DNA of 64,000 nucleotides, taken from contig NC_081331.1 in assembly GCF_022539665.2 (NCBI RefSeq), positions 12,928,638 to 12,992,637 of the forward strand, given 5' to 3'. The translations under genes were made by a program, and so were the position numbers. The notes under the pieces are model-generated. The model saw nothing but the letters and a program-made list of their open reading frames with translations. It was not told the origin of the DNA and ran no database searches. The stretch is from Daphnia carinata (taxonomy: Eukaryota; Arthropoda; Branchiopoda; Diplostraca; Daphniidae). Below are positions 11,501 through 24,949 of the stretch, piece after piece (the first letter of the stretch is position 1; every line of letters begins with the position of its first letter).

Positions 11501-14190
11501 ATGAAAAGAGTTGTCAGCTTTGATGAGGCAGTAAGCAACAAAAGTTCTGGTCCTTGGAGCAGAAGAGGAGTATGGCCACTAGCGAGAGCCGTGGAACAGA
11601 GTCGAATGATGCAGCTCCCTTTATCAAGAAGGAAATTCACCAACAAATTCAAATACATTCCTTTTTAAATAAAAAAAAAACTACCTGTAAGTCTTTCGGC
11701 GTGATAGACATATACGTCGAGCTTCTCGTCACTCCACGCCACAAATACATGATTGATCCGGCTTGCTGATTCAAAAAGTAAACCTCGATGATGAACTGGG
11801 AAATCGGGAATCCGTAGCAAAATTTCTTTGACCTGGGGGTTGCATCAAACAACAAAGAACAAAATATTCATGTAGATAAAAGAGATAAGCCGATTTGGAT
11901 CCACGGACGATACCGGTGAGTACAGGTAGCCATGATTCTTGATATCTACCGCAGCTAGAAGTGTTCCTGATGTATCGTGAAAAATCTTTTTCCAACCAAC
12001 AGCATGACGGTATTCGCTGACAGGTTTTCGCTCACTCAGCGAAAAATAAACCAAATCGCCCACCTATTATTTTGAGGTAAAATTAGAAAAAATCTAATTC
12101 AAGTCGTGTTTCCCTATTTAATTTTACATTTGTAGTGTAGATAAGACAATCTTTTGCCAATGCATGGCTCGTGATCTTTGCTGTGGAGGATTCACGGAAA
12201 GGAAAAACACCGCTCTCCATCAAGCCACTTGCGCCGTCATCAAGAGAAGCAGTTTCTTCGATCTAGTAATCGATGTAAAATATGTTTCACGTTACCGAAT
12301 TCGAATTTAAACAAATTGAACTCACTAGCTGTAAATGGACTTTGCCATCTACCAAGGCAGCGATATGCGTTTCATTCATCCCAACTGTTTCGACTGAGCC
12401 AATGTACTGCAACTTCCGCTGTAGCTGACCATCAAGAGCAGAGTAAAGCCAGGTGTGATTGTTCAAACCAAGTGCAATGGCTTTGGGACCACAAGCCAAG
12501 AAAACGGGCTCCAACTCGCACTGTAGATGACAGATGGCCTTCAGGGCAGCGTCGTACACAGTAACCTGAAGGGGAAAATAAAGGACAGGTTAATGCCCTG
12601 TTTCACGAGCGAACGTTCGAATTCAAAAACGCTACTTCTTTAAGACTGGTGAGTACTGCAATGGTACCGAACGGCTGCCAAACCGATGCTAGCATGTTTA
12701 AACGAGTGAGATAAATGTAGACATTGCCGGAACTACCTGTTATAGATTTGATTTGATCAATTTAAATTTCCAGAAAGCATTTAGAATAATTGGAATTTTT
12801 TACGATGGATTTTACGAAACACTTGGTGATCAGTGTCCGTATAACTATTTATTTACTAACGAATCTTAGGTTGGTGACCGTATTTGAGATTACCTGTAAT
12901 GGCCAAAAGACGACCGTCATTGCTCCACGCACAGGAATCTATTCGGTTTTCTTGATCCACGGAAATTACCGAGGCGCTTTCTTTCAAGTCAAGCAAATCA
13001 TAGATCCTTGCACTATGAAAGTGGAAGTTAAAATAAGAAAATGGTAATTTGATGCTGTAGTTTCTATTTAGAGCAAAAAAAATTAAAATAAAGAAAATTA
13101 CTTGTTATCTCCAGCGCACGCAGCTCGGCTTAATAAAGGGCACACAGATATAGAAGAAACCATGTCCCGATGGTTCCTTATTTGAAAGAGTTCCTGACCA
13201 ATTTCCTTTACGTGGGTGGAGATAGCGATGCAATATCCACCCGAGAATCCGATTAAAATATATCCATCACCAAACCAGCGATACGTCGTGATGTTGCCAT
13301 AGCTTTGCTGAAAAGCTAATTCCAAGGGATTTTCAGCATTGTTGATGTTGATAAGAATCAAAGTTCGTCGGCCTACCACGGCGCTAATCTACGTAAGGTT
13401 TTAAAATTAGTGCTGTTTTCCCATCGCTCTCAGACACACTGAAATTTACCGTGCTTTCTGATGATGAACGTTCGTTCTCCTTCATCTCAGAAAACTGTAT
13501 TTGTGATGGTTCACTTCTAAGGCTGGCTGTATGAACAGTGTCACCTTCTAATGTGCTAATAGAAAGGGTTTTGTCCTCAGACCCTAGAGCCAGGAGATTG
13601 TCAGAACTCCATGCTCCTGATAAAATTTTCTTGTTATGTTTGCCCAGAATTGGTATCTTCCGGCCAGCTCTTTGGTTGTAAAGAAGTACATTTCCCTTTG
13701 TTGTACCAATTGCTAGAAAAAGACCACTTTTGCCCCAAGTCATGAAGCTCAATGGATCTCTCAGGCCTGTTTCAATCTTTTCAGTTTTACAGCTATTTGA
13801 ATTCCACAAATATATGAATGAGCTACTGTCATTGATAGCTGCAAAAGATGTGCCTTCATAGTCCCAGCCGAACCCTGTACAGGACCTGCGAAGATTAAAA
13901 GAAAATATAGCTGATAGTCTCAACCTCATATTTAAAAAGAAATAACTATTTGTACCCAGGCATGGCAATAACAGCTTTTTGGTTTCCAAAGTGGTCATAA
14001 ATATGTACAGTCCGATTTGAGCCTGTAGCTGCCCAGAGAGAACCGTCGTGTGTTTGCCATTCCAAATGCACCGTTCCAACACCGACAGGAGATTTCAAAC
14101 TCAGTATCAACTAAATGAAAATTAAGAAATTATCCACAAAAACAAGATATAGTGTCTTGGATAAGTTACTTTTTCAGTGTTAAGATGCAT
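8534..14190 (-). CDS. WDR19: WDR19 / IFT144, intraflagellar transport complex A subunit, 24 exons
   Basis: IFT144 is a core subunit of IFT-A, which drives retrograde transport in cilia and the import of ciliary membrane proteins; in arthropods it is needed in ciliated sensory neurons. The gene starts with MHLNTEK at 14190-14170. Larger exons include 13956-14110, 13450-13885, 13102-13388, 12326-12565, 11408-11618, 10557-10770, 9828-10062, 9177-9383 and 8832-9112; the last is 8534-8636. All 24 exons join in frame, about 1354 residues against 1342 in human. The N-terminal half is WD-repeat propeller ([29 protein letters not shown]). The middle and C-terminal part is TPR-like solenoid ([35 protein letters not shown]). 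The end carries paired cysteines (CPFC, CVQC, CPSC, CPMC), as in the zinc-binding-like tail of vertebrate WDR19. Most introns are short. An RFX X-box lies 59 bp upstream of the ATG. Confidence 0.97.
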
Positions 14191-14248
14191 GGTGGATTTT
14201 TCGTTACTTGTCCATTCCTAAAATTATTTGTTTTTTGAAAGTGCTCTC

Positions 14249-14262
14249 GTTACCACAGCAAT
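14249..14262 (-). promoter_or_regulatory. X-box (RFX transcription factor site) of WDR19
   Basis: On the WDR19 sense strand the sequence is ATTGCT-GT-GGTAAC. It fits the RFX half-site consensus RYYRYY-N(1-3)-RRNRAC at every position. It ends 59 bp before the start codon, the spacing typical of X-boxes in ciliary genes of nematodes and flies. This suggests RFX-dependent expression in ciliated cells. It is a motif call only, with no binding evidence. Confidence 0.7.
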
Positions 14263-16919
14263 CATTTGTAAACAAACGAGTTGTCATTTGTTTAAACTGA
14301 CCGTCGCCAGAGGCCCTCGCAACGTCGGTTTCTGGAATATTTTCTATATGCAAATTTTCTAAAATCATGTATCAGTAAACTGGAAAAAATAGTTTAACTT
14401 CCCGAAGTGTTCTAAATTTTACAAAACGTTTTGTCTACTAGATTTATTAACATTCAGTAGTAAATGTTTTTAAAAAAATTTGTGAGACTTCCTTGTAAGA
14501 AGCAGACCATTTACGTGGGAAGCAGACAAGTAGTTGTTGACTCCCTCGCTCCATAATTCATATTTGTCCGTCTTTTATGTTATTTGAACGAATTGTTATT
14601 AACTATAAAGTGCTACTCTCTCACCTAATCCCGTAAAAGAGATATTGTAAGTAGGAAGTTAAAACTTATGGCCTTTTTTACATGTTTGTCATTTTGTACT
14701 TCCTTGTAATTAACGAATGGAATGTCGCATGGGACATCGAGAAAAGTTATAACTATATGCTATACTTGATTTCAACCTATCCATCTATCATGAAGCTATT
14801 GTTCTGATTGTTTTATGAATCTCTTTAGGTGTCCTCCAGTGTAGTGAATGTGTTTCTCAAGCAGCACCTTTACCTCCTCCTGGCATCATCGGTAGTCCCT
14901 GTGATGCTTTGATATCATAGTGTCTTCACATCAGACCAAGATTCTAAGGGAACTAGAACTGTTGCTTCTAAGGTAAGGTTTACCTTTTTTTATTTGACAC
15001 GTCTGAATTGGGTTTCAGCAAATTTGCTGTCATGTTAGTGATAAGCACTCTGAACATGTGAGACAAAATGAGAGGAGAACGAAATTTGCTACTCTATTTG
15101 ATAAGTGTCTATAGAACCTGGTAAAGAACTCAATTCTGATTTTTCGTAAGGTCTTCCAACAAACTTACAGTATGGAGAGGCTATACTGACAAATAAATCC
15201 ATGTCGTCAGTTTGAACATGTAACTTTGGACAAGTGACGTGTGCTTACTTGATTGATTTCACTAATGAAAAGCTTCCTTATGTTTTGAGAGAGGGATGGG
15301 GCATTTTAATTTCATTTACCAAGTAAAATGCTATTTCTCCTTCGCGTCACTTCTCTTATCGGTTTTTTTAAATCCATGAGATTGTTGTACCACACTTATT
15401 CCCACAGTGTGATTCACTTTTCATTTATGCTATTTTTAATATAACCCTGTCCAACCGAAAACCCTCCTTAACAAAACGTGCGAATTTCTGGTACATGACG
15501 AATTAGGAGATCTAGAACAAAGATCTAAAGTGCTGACTTTCCAGGGTGTTGTAGAACTTAGAAGGGGATTGTTCAAATTAGAATTTGCCACTAAACGAAC
15601 GGCGGTGGGGTTTTGTAATAGCTTTTAGCATTGTTGTCTAGCGGGACAAGAAGCTTTAGTGAATATTTACTGGCTCTCATAAATCCATTCTGTGCAAAGA
15701 GGGAACGTTTCTGTTCCTTTTTTCCGCTTTCACTTATTTTCGCCATTCTTTTGTTCGCAGTTGAGCAGCCCTTTTTTCTTCCACTTTTACTTCATTGCAC
15801 TTAGTCAACAGCTAATTACAATGAGCCATTAATTAATTACATTGGACCCTTTAAAAATGTCAAATTGTTTTTTTCCACCCTCCCGATTGAGTATTGTCAC
15901 GTTGTTTGGCTTATTGCCTCATTACGAGTTCTTTTGTCAAAGTCCCCGTCGAGTCCAATAGCATCCTCCGAACAAGGTTGTGCGCTACCACGTGTCCTAG
16001 TGACGGTTAGTGGTGGGCAATGTTCGGTGATGCGCAACGCTTCCCCCAGTCCCGTCAGTCGTTATCACTTTTCAATCGTATAACGTCACGGCTTGCATTC
16101 GTAGATTGACAGACTGCATCGATAGAAACTGTGCCCAATCAAGCCACAGGTTTTTTTCCCTTTAAAGCCCACTTGGGGCATCGGCCTCGATCTCGCCATG
16201 CCTCGTTGCGTTTTAGCCGATTGCCGTATTGAAAGTTGGTATTCCTCTTGGCAGCCGGTTCCAAAATCTCGAGATAATGAGGCCACTGTGTGTTGCCTGT
16301 TCACTAAGGGATATGCGCTTTCATAATGGTCTGTCTTGAATCGTGGAACCTACTGTGGTTTTTGTTTTCGGTTTTTCGGCGTAGGGATTGTTCGTGTCTG
16401 TTAGCTCGGCCATAGAACAAGAGGGAGAATGTTGGAACAAGTCGAGTCAGCCGATTAGCGAAGGCTTTGTTATACCGAGGATTGGGCTCTGCCGAGATTT
16501 TCACTGTAAGCTTGGCAGCGGTGACGTTGACAATTTAGCTTGATGCAATGAGCTTCTTCCGCTGGAATCAAAAATGAGAGCCAACCAAATTAACTAGAAA
16601 TTCATTCATTTCAGTTAATCACAATTTCGTTCAATGTCCTTCCAGTTGATTTTTTTTTTGTTTCGATTCATGTTGGATTGGTCATTTCGAACTGTTGTGC
16701 ACGTGATTTGCCACATTGGCAGCTAACCAAGTCGAGAAAGAAAATGTCTTTTGACCATTGACTCTGTCCCCTTTTCGATTACGCAACACCTACGAGCGTC
16801 TCCATCACGAAGTGCCTCCCCACACATCCAAAATTGGCGAACGAAATTTATGATTGGTCGATTTCCCCGTATGGCCGCTTTTTGAAGCTCTAGATGTCGT
16901 GTTGATTTGGTTGGGGTGT

Positions 16920-16926
<7 letters not shown>

Positions 16927-16950
<24 letters not shown>
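16927..16950. repeat. AC microsatellite
   Basis: (AC)12 preceded by a short AT run, in the WDR19-TMTC3 spacer. Confidence 0.9.
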
Positions 16951-19900
16951 TACGGAGTCGCCGCCGCCCTCTTTATTTATCGATTCGGAGCTAGAGAAAC
17001 CGGGTGTGTCGAAGAACGTCTTTGACGACGTCGTCATCTCGACCAAAAAGACGGTCTTTACATTGCGCTACAAAAAATCGTGATGGTAGGGCGTTCTAAA
17101 GACTATAACATTGGACCTCCCGTCTCGTTACAGCTTCCACTACATCCCCATGTCGTTGCTCGCTGATGAAGTCATTAATGAACGCCTGTACCAGTGCATC
17201 GTCAAGAGTCCACGACGAGGTCGGAAGGAGGAAAGAAATGCACAACTACGAAACGAGTTTGCCGTAGAATTGCAACGTCGCCATATAGTAGTGGGGTGGT
17301 CTTAGATTTCGGCGTGATTGATTAAGGCCCGATCTAGCATTTTATTTGATACCTTTGTCACGCAACAGGAATATGCGGTAAGCATAAAAAAAAACGAATA
17401 GACGAAGAGGAAAAAGGATCAATCCGCCGTCGACATTGCCGGAGCATTGCGGTTTGACTGTTAAGCCTCTGTAGCTGTGATTCGGATTGTTGGTCTGCTC
17501 TTCTTCCTATAACACAAAGTAGACTCAAATCTGGGGGGGGGGGGTTACATAGTCTTCGCTGCCTGCGTTTTCTTTTCAGCTTGTACGAAACATTAAGTCT
17601 ACGATATAGATGGAGCCTACATAAACACGAGGGGCGAAAAAGGGAGAAAGAGAAGAAAGAAAGAAAAAAAGATTCAATTAGTTGGAGCAAGGAAGCGAAC
17701 CGGGTCCATTACTCGCCGAACGGGTTGTGTCGAAGAAATATATAAGGGCATCAGGCTGACAGGTACTGTATTCGTAGGCCAAGAACGAATAGCAAGGGGG
17801 GGGGGGAGGGGAGAGCCCTGATCGGTTTGTTCTCATATTGTTCCATCGATCGATCAGGCCCTCGCAGCACTCACAGATTGCTCTTGTTATTTATGACTAG
17901 CGTTTCTTGTTTTTCTTGCCGCCCGTATTAACGGCCAACGGATCTTATTGTTTTTCAATCAGTTTGATGGACGCACGTGCTTGTCCGGTATGTGCGTCGG
18001 TCTCTGTTCGACATCCTTTTCGCTGCAAATAGAATAACACCTTCGATCAATTGTGAAGTTTCTTTTCTTTTTTTTTTTTTTTATTTATACAAACAACCTT
18101 TTTGTCTATTGAAGTACAAGCGATGCGTGGGCGTGGGAATTGCCTTTATTTTGCGGTGCGTCACATGGATTGTTAAAAACAAAAGGATTTACCGATTCTC
18201 GAGGAGACAACGCCCAGATTTGTAGTATCATCGGTCAGGCCTGTTTTTGTGTCTTCCCGTTTTTCAGTGGTTTCAGGTGATACTTAGACATAGTGATAGC
18301 GGGAAATTTGAAATGACGTGGCAAAAAAAAAATAACTTGTTGCACTTGTACGGGAGAAAAACAAACGGGTGGAGGGTTGCACAGGATCATTCCTGTATGG
18401 CTTCCAACGGTATTCGTTTACGCGGTTTATCTGTTGATTTTCGTGATGAACGCAGAGCGTTCAACAGCCCGCGAGAAAAAGCTTTAATTTGATAAGCGGG
18501 TAATTCTTTTCGCCCTCGTCTTCAAGTCCAAATTGTTAAATGTTATTCAACGAATTGTGAAAATTTGCATTTTTTTTTTTCTTTAACGGTATTGGCCAAG
18601 AGCGTCCAACTTCTTGCGTGAATGAATGACACCGATAAGTGGCAAGATATTGGAGACTTGTTGCCACTTCGGGGACCTATTTTTTTTAATGTTTGGAGGG
18701 CTGGTTACAATACGCGTCGCACTCGTTGCCCGTAGGATTGCTTTTCTTTTTCTTCCCCAATTTATTCATTCTCTTCTACGTAGTTAAATTTACTTTTGAG
18801 GAAGAGAGAGAGAGAGAGATGGGGTTGCTAAGTCTTCGCGTATCGTCTGTAGGAGAAAATAAAGCCAACAATAGACCAACGGGGGGAAATGTCGAGAAAC
18901 AAGTTGCAAGTTGAGAGAGCGAGAGATCTCAACTTGGGACGCAAAGTGAAGGTGAATTACTCGTTCTACATCTCGACTATATTCCTTTACATGCGAAACG
19001 CGAGCAAGTTGGACGAAGGAGCTCTTCCCTTACGTACGACCATCTCGCAAGTTGTAGGGCTGCACACGATGGGGGGGGGGGTCTACTTTTTTGAAATGCT
19101 TTTAATTGCCTCCTGTCATCGATACAGATGCCTATCGGGACGTCATAGAAAATTCTTGAATTAAAAAAAAAAAAAAAAAAAGTGCGTTCGATGCAGAAAA
19201 GCCAGGAAATGAAATCTCTACTAATAGTTGTGAAAGAGCGGAAATAGCTCTGGTTGGTGATGTTTTTAGACATGTTTTAAGTGTCGGCAGCCTTCTCCAA
19301 AATACGTTATGTTCTATTTACGGCTGTATTTTTCTCACGACGTTTGTTTTCTTATTCAAGACATTTTTGCGCGTGCGCTGTCAAAGTCTCGCACACGACT
19401 CGGGGAACTCGTTAGATGGATCCCGAAAACGCAATAGATCCAGTCTGTGGATGACGACGACGCCGGTCGATGCAAGAGCCACTCTCCGACACTGTCTAGA
19501 AACCTCCTCCGTGAACTAGTACGCACATTCTCGGCAATAGCTTAACGCGCCTGTGTGAGTCGGTGGCGTTGTGTGTGTGTGTCTATTGCTCGCTCGACTG
19601 TGTGTGTCTGTATGCGTTCACGCTGTCCCTCGTAGACATAGACGTTGCGCCTCGTTCTTTTACTGACCAGTCGACAACATCTGTTTGAGCAGGTTAGGTC
19701 ACATTCTGCCTCCGGCCTTAACCCATCGATCCGACATCGTTTTTTGTTTCTTTTGAAATTTCCGACATTCGGTTCATCCAATCCGCGTTCACTCACGAGT
19801 AAGTGCAATATCTTTTGCAATTGTCTTTCCTTCCCCCCATTTTTTTTTTTTTTTTTTGTTTGTAAAGTTCAATTTGGATGCGCGGTGCTAGTCCGTTCTA

Positions 19901-22900
19901 TCGTTATTTGTGGATCGCTTGTAAAGTTATGCCGTTGTTTGCGAGCAAGAGGGGGGGGGGGAGGGCTTAGATACGTCGCATCGAATTTTCATAACACGAG
20001 CACTTGGAGCTTGTCCGGCTCTACGTCAGCCGGAGCAGGAAAATAAGCAACTTGAAATGGAATGGAAAATTGAGGAGGGAGTTGCGGGATGGGACAGAAG
20101 AGAAAGGTCCAACGTAACATAAAAAAAAAGAAAGGGAAAGAAGGCAGATAGGGTTGTTGTTGTTGTTGACGAGACAGTCTAGCAGTATAACTTTTTACTA
20201 CCCGCTTTTGTTTTGTTTTTATTTTTACGTTTGTTGTTTTTGTTTTTTCTTGTTTGTTTTGTTTTTTACGAGGGTTTGAATAGCTCGGAATAACCAAGTA
20301 ACTCGGCCAAAATTCTCCAATAACCCCCCCGTCCAAAAAAAAAAATAGCAGCCGACGTCATTATCCCAATCTTGTGTTTAAAGTTGAAGGCGCTAGCGGA
20401 TACGGACTGAGCTGAACGATATACGAAAATGAAGGAGGGGGGAATAGTTAAATATATATATAAAAAAACGTACACATATCCGTTGGGTAATAGATCTAGG
20501 AAACTTGTTGAAACTATTTTTTCTCTTTCCTCCTTCACATTCGGCCGTCCAATTCGTTTTTGTTGATGCTTGTCATGAACACGCTGTTTGTTTTTTTTTT
20601 TGTAGTCTGAGAACCAGGGGAAACGGTTTGTTAAGAATCGATTGTTGCTGCGTAAAAAACAAAACAGAAGAAAATTTTTTTACGTTGTTGTTGTTCTATT
20701 GTGTCGTTTCTATGTAGAAAAAAGGTTGTCAACATGACTGAGTTTTGAATCCCATTATCTTTTGTTGGAGAATCAAGAGGGAAGCGAAGGGAGTTCCAGA
20801 ATAGGAGGAGGGATGCGCCCTAAAACCTTTTTTTTTTGTTACTGCAACGAGCTATTGTTAAGCCTTGAGTTGAGTCCTACGAGTTACTAATATTGTATAC
20901 GTAGATACGCGTAGCTTTCCATGCATCCAGCTGTCCACGCGAGTCCATCCGTCCGCTTTAACAATCCCGGCGGGCTTGCCTCTCTTTTTTCTTTTTTGCT
21001 TTGGCCATTGTGTGTTTGCGTACTTGTCTAACGTGTATTATATTTAATGTAGAATGATACTTAACTATCGGCCGACATGTCGCAACCCATTTCTACACGA
21101 GCTTGCCCATTTACAATGAACGGGGGAAATAGGGAAAACGTTAGCCAATCCTTTTGTGGGACAAAAACGAGTCTCCAGTGCACAATATCGAGGTTTTAAA
21201 AAATAATGTTTTGACGTGATGGATACGTCCATCCTCGTAGCACTTTTTGAGACTCGTAAAGGCATTTGCGTTTGTTTGCCACGGTTGTTTCTTATACCCA
21301 TTTTTGTTTTCTTTCGGACGGACGTTGGTTGGCCTAGAGCACATCGGCGTGAAACATTATCCTGTTGACAGAAAGTCTTTGTAGGCCTGTAGGAAATTAA
21401 GTTTTCGGTCGGGTTCGAAACATGGGGCGTTTTTTTGGTCCTTAGCTTGTACTTTGTGTTTTTTAAATAGGAAAAAACCTTACAAGTTATTGACTAGGCC
21501 CCATGTTTAGGCTTTATTCGAGGGAAGGGGGGTGATTTGATTTACGTACTACTTACGTCTACCCTTTTTTTTTCTGCTGAAAATTTTCGGCTTCCTCGTT
21601 TATTTTTTTGCATCTTCTCTGAGCTAAATACGGGATGCAAATCGGCTTACGCACGTAAGGATTACTCGTTTGTTCCAGTACCAAAGTCTTGACGCATTCT
21701 CTTTCAAATTGTTATTTTTGTTGCTGCCAATTACCTTGTGGTTTGCGTGCGTCTTACAAACTCCTAACTTTGTCACTATGGCACAAACGGGAAAAGGTAC
21801 GAATCAAACTTAGTCTAGATGCCGAACGACTCCATTGAAGATGTCAATGCACTTGGGGGTCGTTTAGCCGAAAGAGACAATTGATTTGGCGACGTAACGA
21901 GAATCAATTTGTCTCTTTTCCTTTTTTTTTTCGTATGTGGCGTTTGACTGGAGGAGAGAAAAAAAAAAATCAGCCTTTACGACTACGGCAGCATTAAAGA
22001 CGTTTTGTTTTTTTTTTTTTCGTTTTTGTGTCAATGTTCTTTGCGTTGAAAATGTCTTATTCTCTCTTTCGAGCAAGGATCGATTCATCGATCCTTGTTT
22101 GAGTTACTCTTTTTTCATTGTTTGATTTGAGGCAGAGCTGGTCTTGCCAGTGCACATAAAGAGACAACGAACGATTGGGCCACGTTAGAAGAAGAGATGA
22201 CAGAAACTAAAAAAAAGAAAAAAGAAAGAGAGAGAACCGTAGTGCATCAAAGGCACATGGATACTATTCTCCATATGATCAAATATTGATCATGCAAAAG
22301 CATTAAAAGGCGGCAAAGGAAATGTATAGCTAAGCCTTCACCGCATCTACTTGTCAAAACAAACCCTTCCATAATAAAAGAAAAATGAAAAAAAAAAAAA
22401 AAAACCTAGATCGTCATCTACCATGTCGACGTTGATTAGATCCGCAGGTGAAATTGGTTCTCCTTTCTATTCTGCCTTTCAAGCAAATAAGGTCGCCGTT
22501 GACGTATAGATTTTTTTTTTCTTTTTGCCTTTTCACGTGAATATATGGTGGCCCTTTTTTGTCCCACGAACTTATATAAGGAACATGTAGGGCGCAAGGG
22601 GCTGTATTCTGTGTGCAAGAAGCTATACATTCATTATGAATATGTAGCTGGAAGAAATGAGCGAACTCTTATGCATATAGCAATAAGGAACGAGGAAAAA
22701 ATGGGGCTGGAAATGCATCAAATTTTGACTATGCCGCTTTGGCTTGCGACTATCTGACAGACTTACAAAAATAAAGGGGGCCTTGCTAAAAAAAAAAAAA
22801 AAAAAAATCGAATAGCTAGAGGGGAATAGACATCGAATTTTCAGCTGTGCCATCTACAAGTCTGGAACGTACGAGGCAAAGGATTAGATAGTTGCTTTTC

Positions 22901-24619
22901 CTACCAAAAGAGCTGTTTGAATCGATAACGAGAAACGAAGCGAAAAGAGAAACTGCTGCACAGTATATATATATATAGTTGGGTTCATTTTGAAATAGTG
23001 GAATTGGTAGGGAGTAAAAAAAAAAAAAAAAAAAAAAGAGACTCTCCTCCACTTATCCATCGATTTATTGATTCCGGTCGGATGGCAAAAGAAACTAGTC
23101 CATGCTCTCCGTTCAATTACACGTCCGCGCAGACATACGGATCGACTAGATTGTCTATTTTATCCTCACCGGCTTATATATATATTTTTGTTTCTTAGCT
23201 AATCAAGATAACTACGTAGTTTTTGTGTAGTCTACGTTTTCATGTTTTTTTTTCTTGTTTTTGTTTTTTTTAGTTTCAAATTTCCCTTTTTTCTCTTTTA
23301 TCGTTCTGTGAATTTCTAACGCGAGCTTATCGATCATTCGAAAGTCGAGTGTTGGTGCACGTGAAATCAAGATGTCGATTGTACAAACAGAAGGGATTCG
23401 TGAGAAGGGAGAAGAAATAAAGAAGATACTCGAAAATGTCCTTACAAAAGAGAAAGGAAAAAAAAAATGAAAATATTAGACGTCGGTGATAGAACAGCGT
23501 CGCTTTTGCTATATATATAGAAAGAGAATGAGAAAGTCGGGACAATCGCAATTGGTCTCGAGTTGATTCTTTCTGGTCACGTCGGACCCCGATCCTCTTG
23601 GCACCCCAGCAAAAAAAAAAAAATAAAAATAAATAAGAATCAAATCACATCGTAAAAAAAATAGAGAAATAAAATGTGAAGGGAAAGCAGCAGACGGAGA
23701 CAAGAGGTTTCCCAGGAATTTGCCCAGTGATATGGGAATTTCGTGAATTGCTATTGGCCCAAAGGCAGTGATGATTGCCCATCACATCGTCCATCTGTCA
23801 AATCGAGAATTCGATCACGTTCCGCTATGTGTAAAATGCGAGAAATGCATACCTTCAGCTTGTTCGACTTGATAACACAAAAAGTCCAGTGATTTTTTTT
23901 TTTTTTTTCTTTTGCTTTTTAAATCAAGAATTCCAAGCTCAACTTGATGACGACCCAAAGTATTGATCATCTGTTGCGTTGATGAGGAGGGGAGAGAAAA
24001 AAAAAATGAACGCGGATGTCGTGGGTTGCGCACATCCGTTGTGGTTAACGAGTTTTCTCCAGCTGCGGTATTAGTTGTTAGTTATCTAATGAAAAGGTAT
24101 AGAGTCGGAGAAGAATGAAAAACAGGACATCGGGTTCCTTTTCATTCCGTGGGAAGTTAAAAAACATTTCTCCTTTCATTTCCCGACTGTGATTGAGCTC
24201 TGCTGATTGAATCGGCAGTCGCGCATCGGAATGTCTCCCCTTTTTCTTTCCGCCCTTCTCATTTCTTTTTTTTTTTTTTTCTTTCTATTTACGTCCCTCT
24301 TTCCATGATTTGAAAGGCAACAGGCCCTGGCCGTAACGCAATCGTTCGCTTGGTTGCCTCAATCCAATCACGGTCGTTTCCCTACCTCTTGCCGCTATAC
24401 CCCGTTTTTGCCGCCGCTTATTCAAACACAAGTTCGACGCAATTGCCTTTGGACCGATCGACAAAAGAATTCTGATTGGACCTTAATCTCGTGAAACGAT
24501 TTGGCACGTTTAATTTGATGTTTGGAATTCAAAATTCACGATAGATGTTTTCACGAAAAAAATGCGAATATTATATTTAATCGGCTTTCTCTCTTCTATT
24601 TTTTTTTAAAAACAACTTT

Positions 24620-24949
24620 AGGTGAACTGTAGTCGCTGCGCTTGCCGTCCTCTGCCAAGAGCAAGTGGTGGTTCGTGCGGAGTCGCAGCTCGAGTTTCCA
24701 ACCCGGGTCTGCGTTTATTGGGGTGCGTGAGCTCAACTGGTCTATCGACCGTCTGCGTGCCGACGTTTCTTATTAACAAGGTCACAAAGTTCTGAATTTT
24801 AAACTTTTTCCCTCTTAAAGTTGGAACGTCTGTCGTTTTCAGCGCGTGTGCCCGCAATTTTTTAAGTACGATTTCGTTATGTTTTAAACAGTCGGCGTAA
24901 ATCGAACTTTGTTCGGCTGACGTCGCGAGTTTTTCCGGCGTTTAAAACG
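24620..24949 (+). promoter_or_regulatory. Probable 5' UTR / promoter-proximal region of TMTC3
   Basis: The sequence is richer in CG than its surroundings and leads directly to the TMTC3 start codon at 24950, which has a good context (AAAACGATGGCC). A potential splice acceptor (GTTTTAAACAG) ends at 24891, so the leader may be spliced to an exon further upstream. Another acceptor-like sequence ends near 24621. The transcription start cannot be placed from sequence alone. Confidence 0.35.

Larger units (their letters stand above)
14191..24949. other. Divergent spacer between WDR19 and TMTC3
   Basis: These 10.8 kb contain the WDR19 promoter, a possible non-coding exon at 14829-14972, an AC microsatellite at 16927-16950 and, from about 17.5 kb on, many poly-A/T/G runs like those in the TMTC3 introns. 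A CG-richer stretch occurs at about 19380-19760 and another at 24620-24949. I recognise no protein family in any frame. Part of the interval is probably 5' untranslated intron of TMTC3. Confidence 0.5.

Noticed and set aside
16199-16326. Cysteine- and tryptophan-containing short frame on the plus strand
   Set aside because: About 42 codons, no signal peptide, no homology and no splice context.
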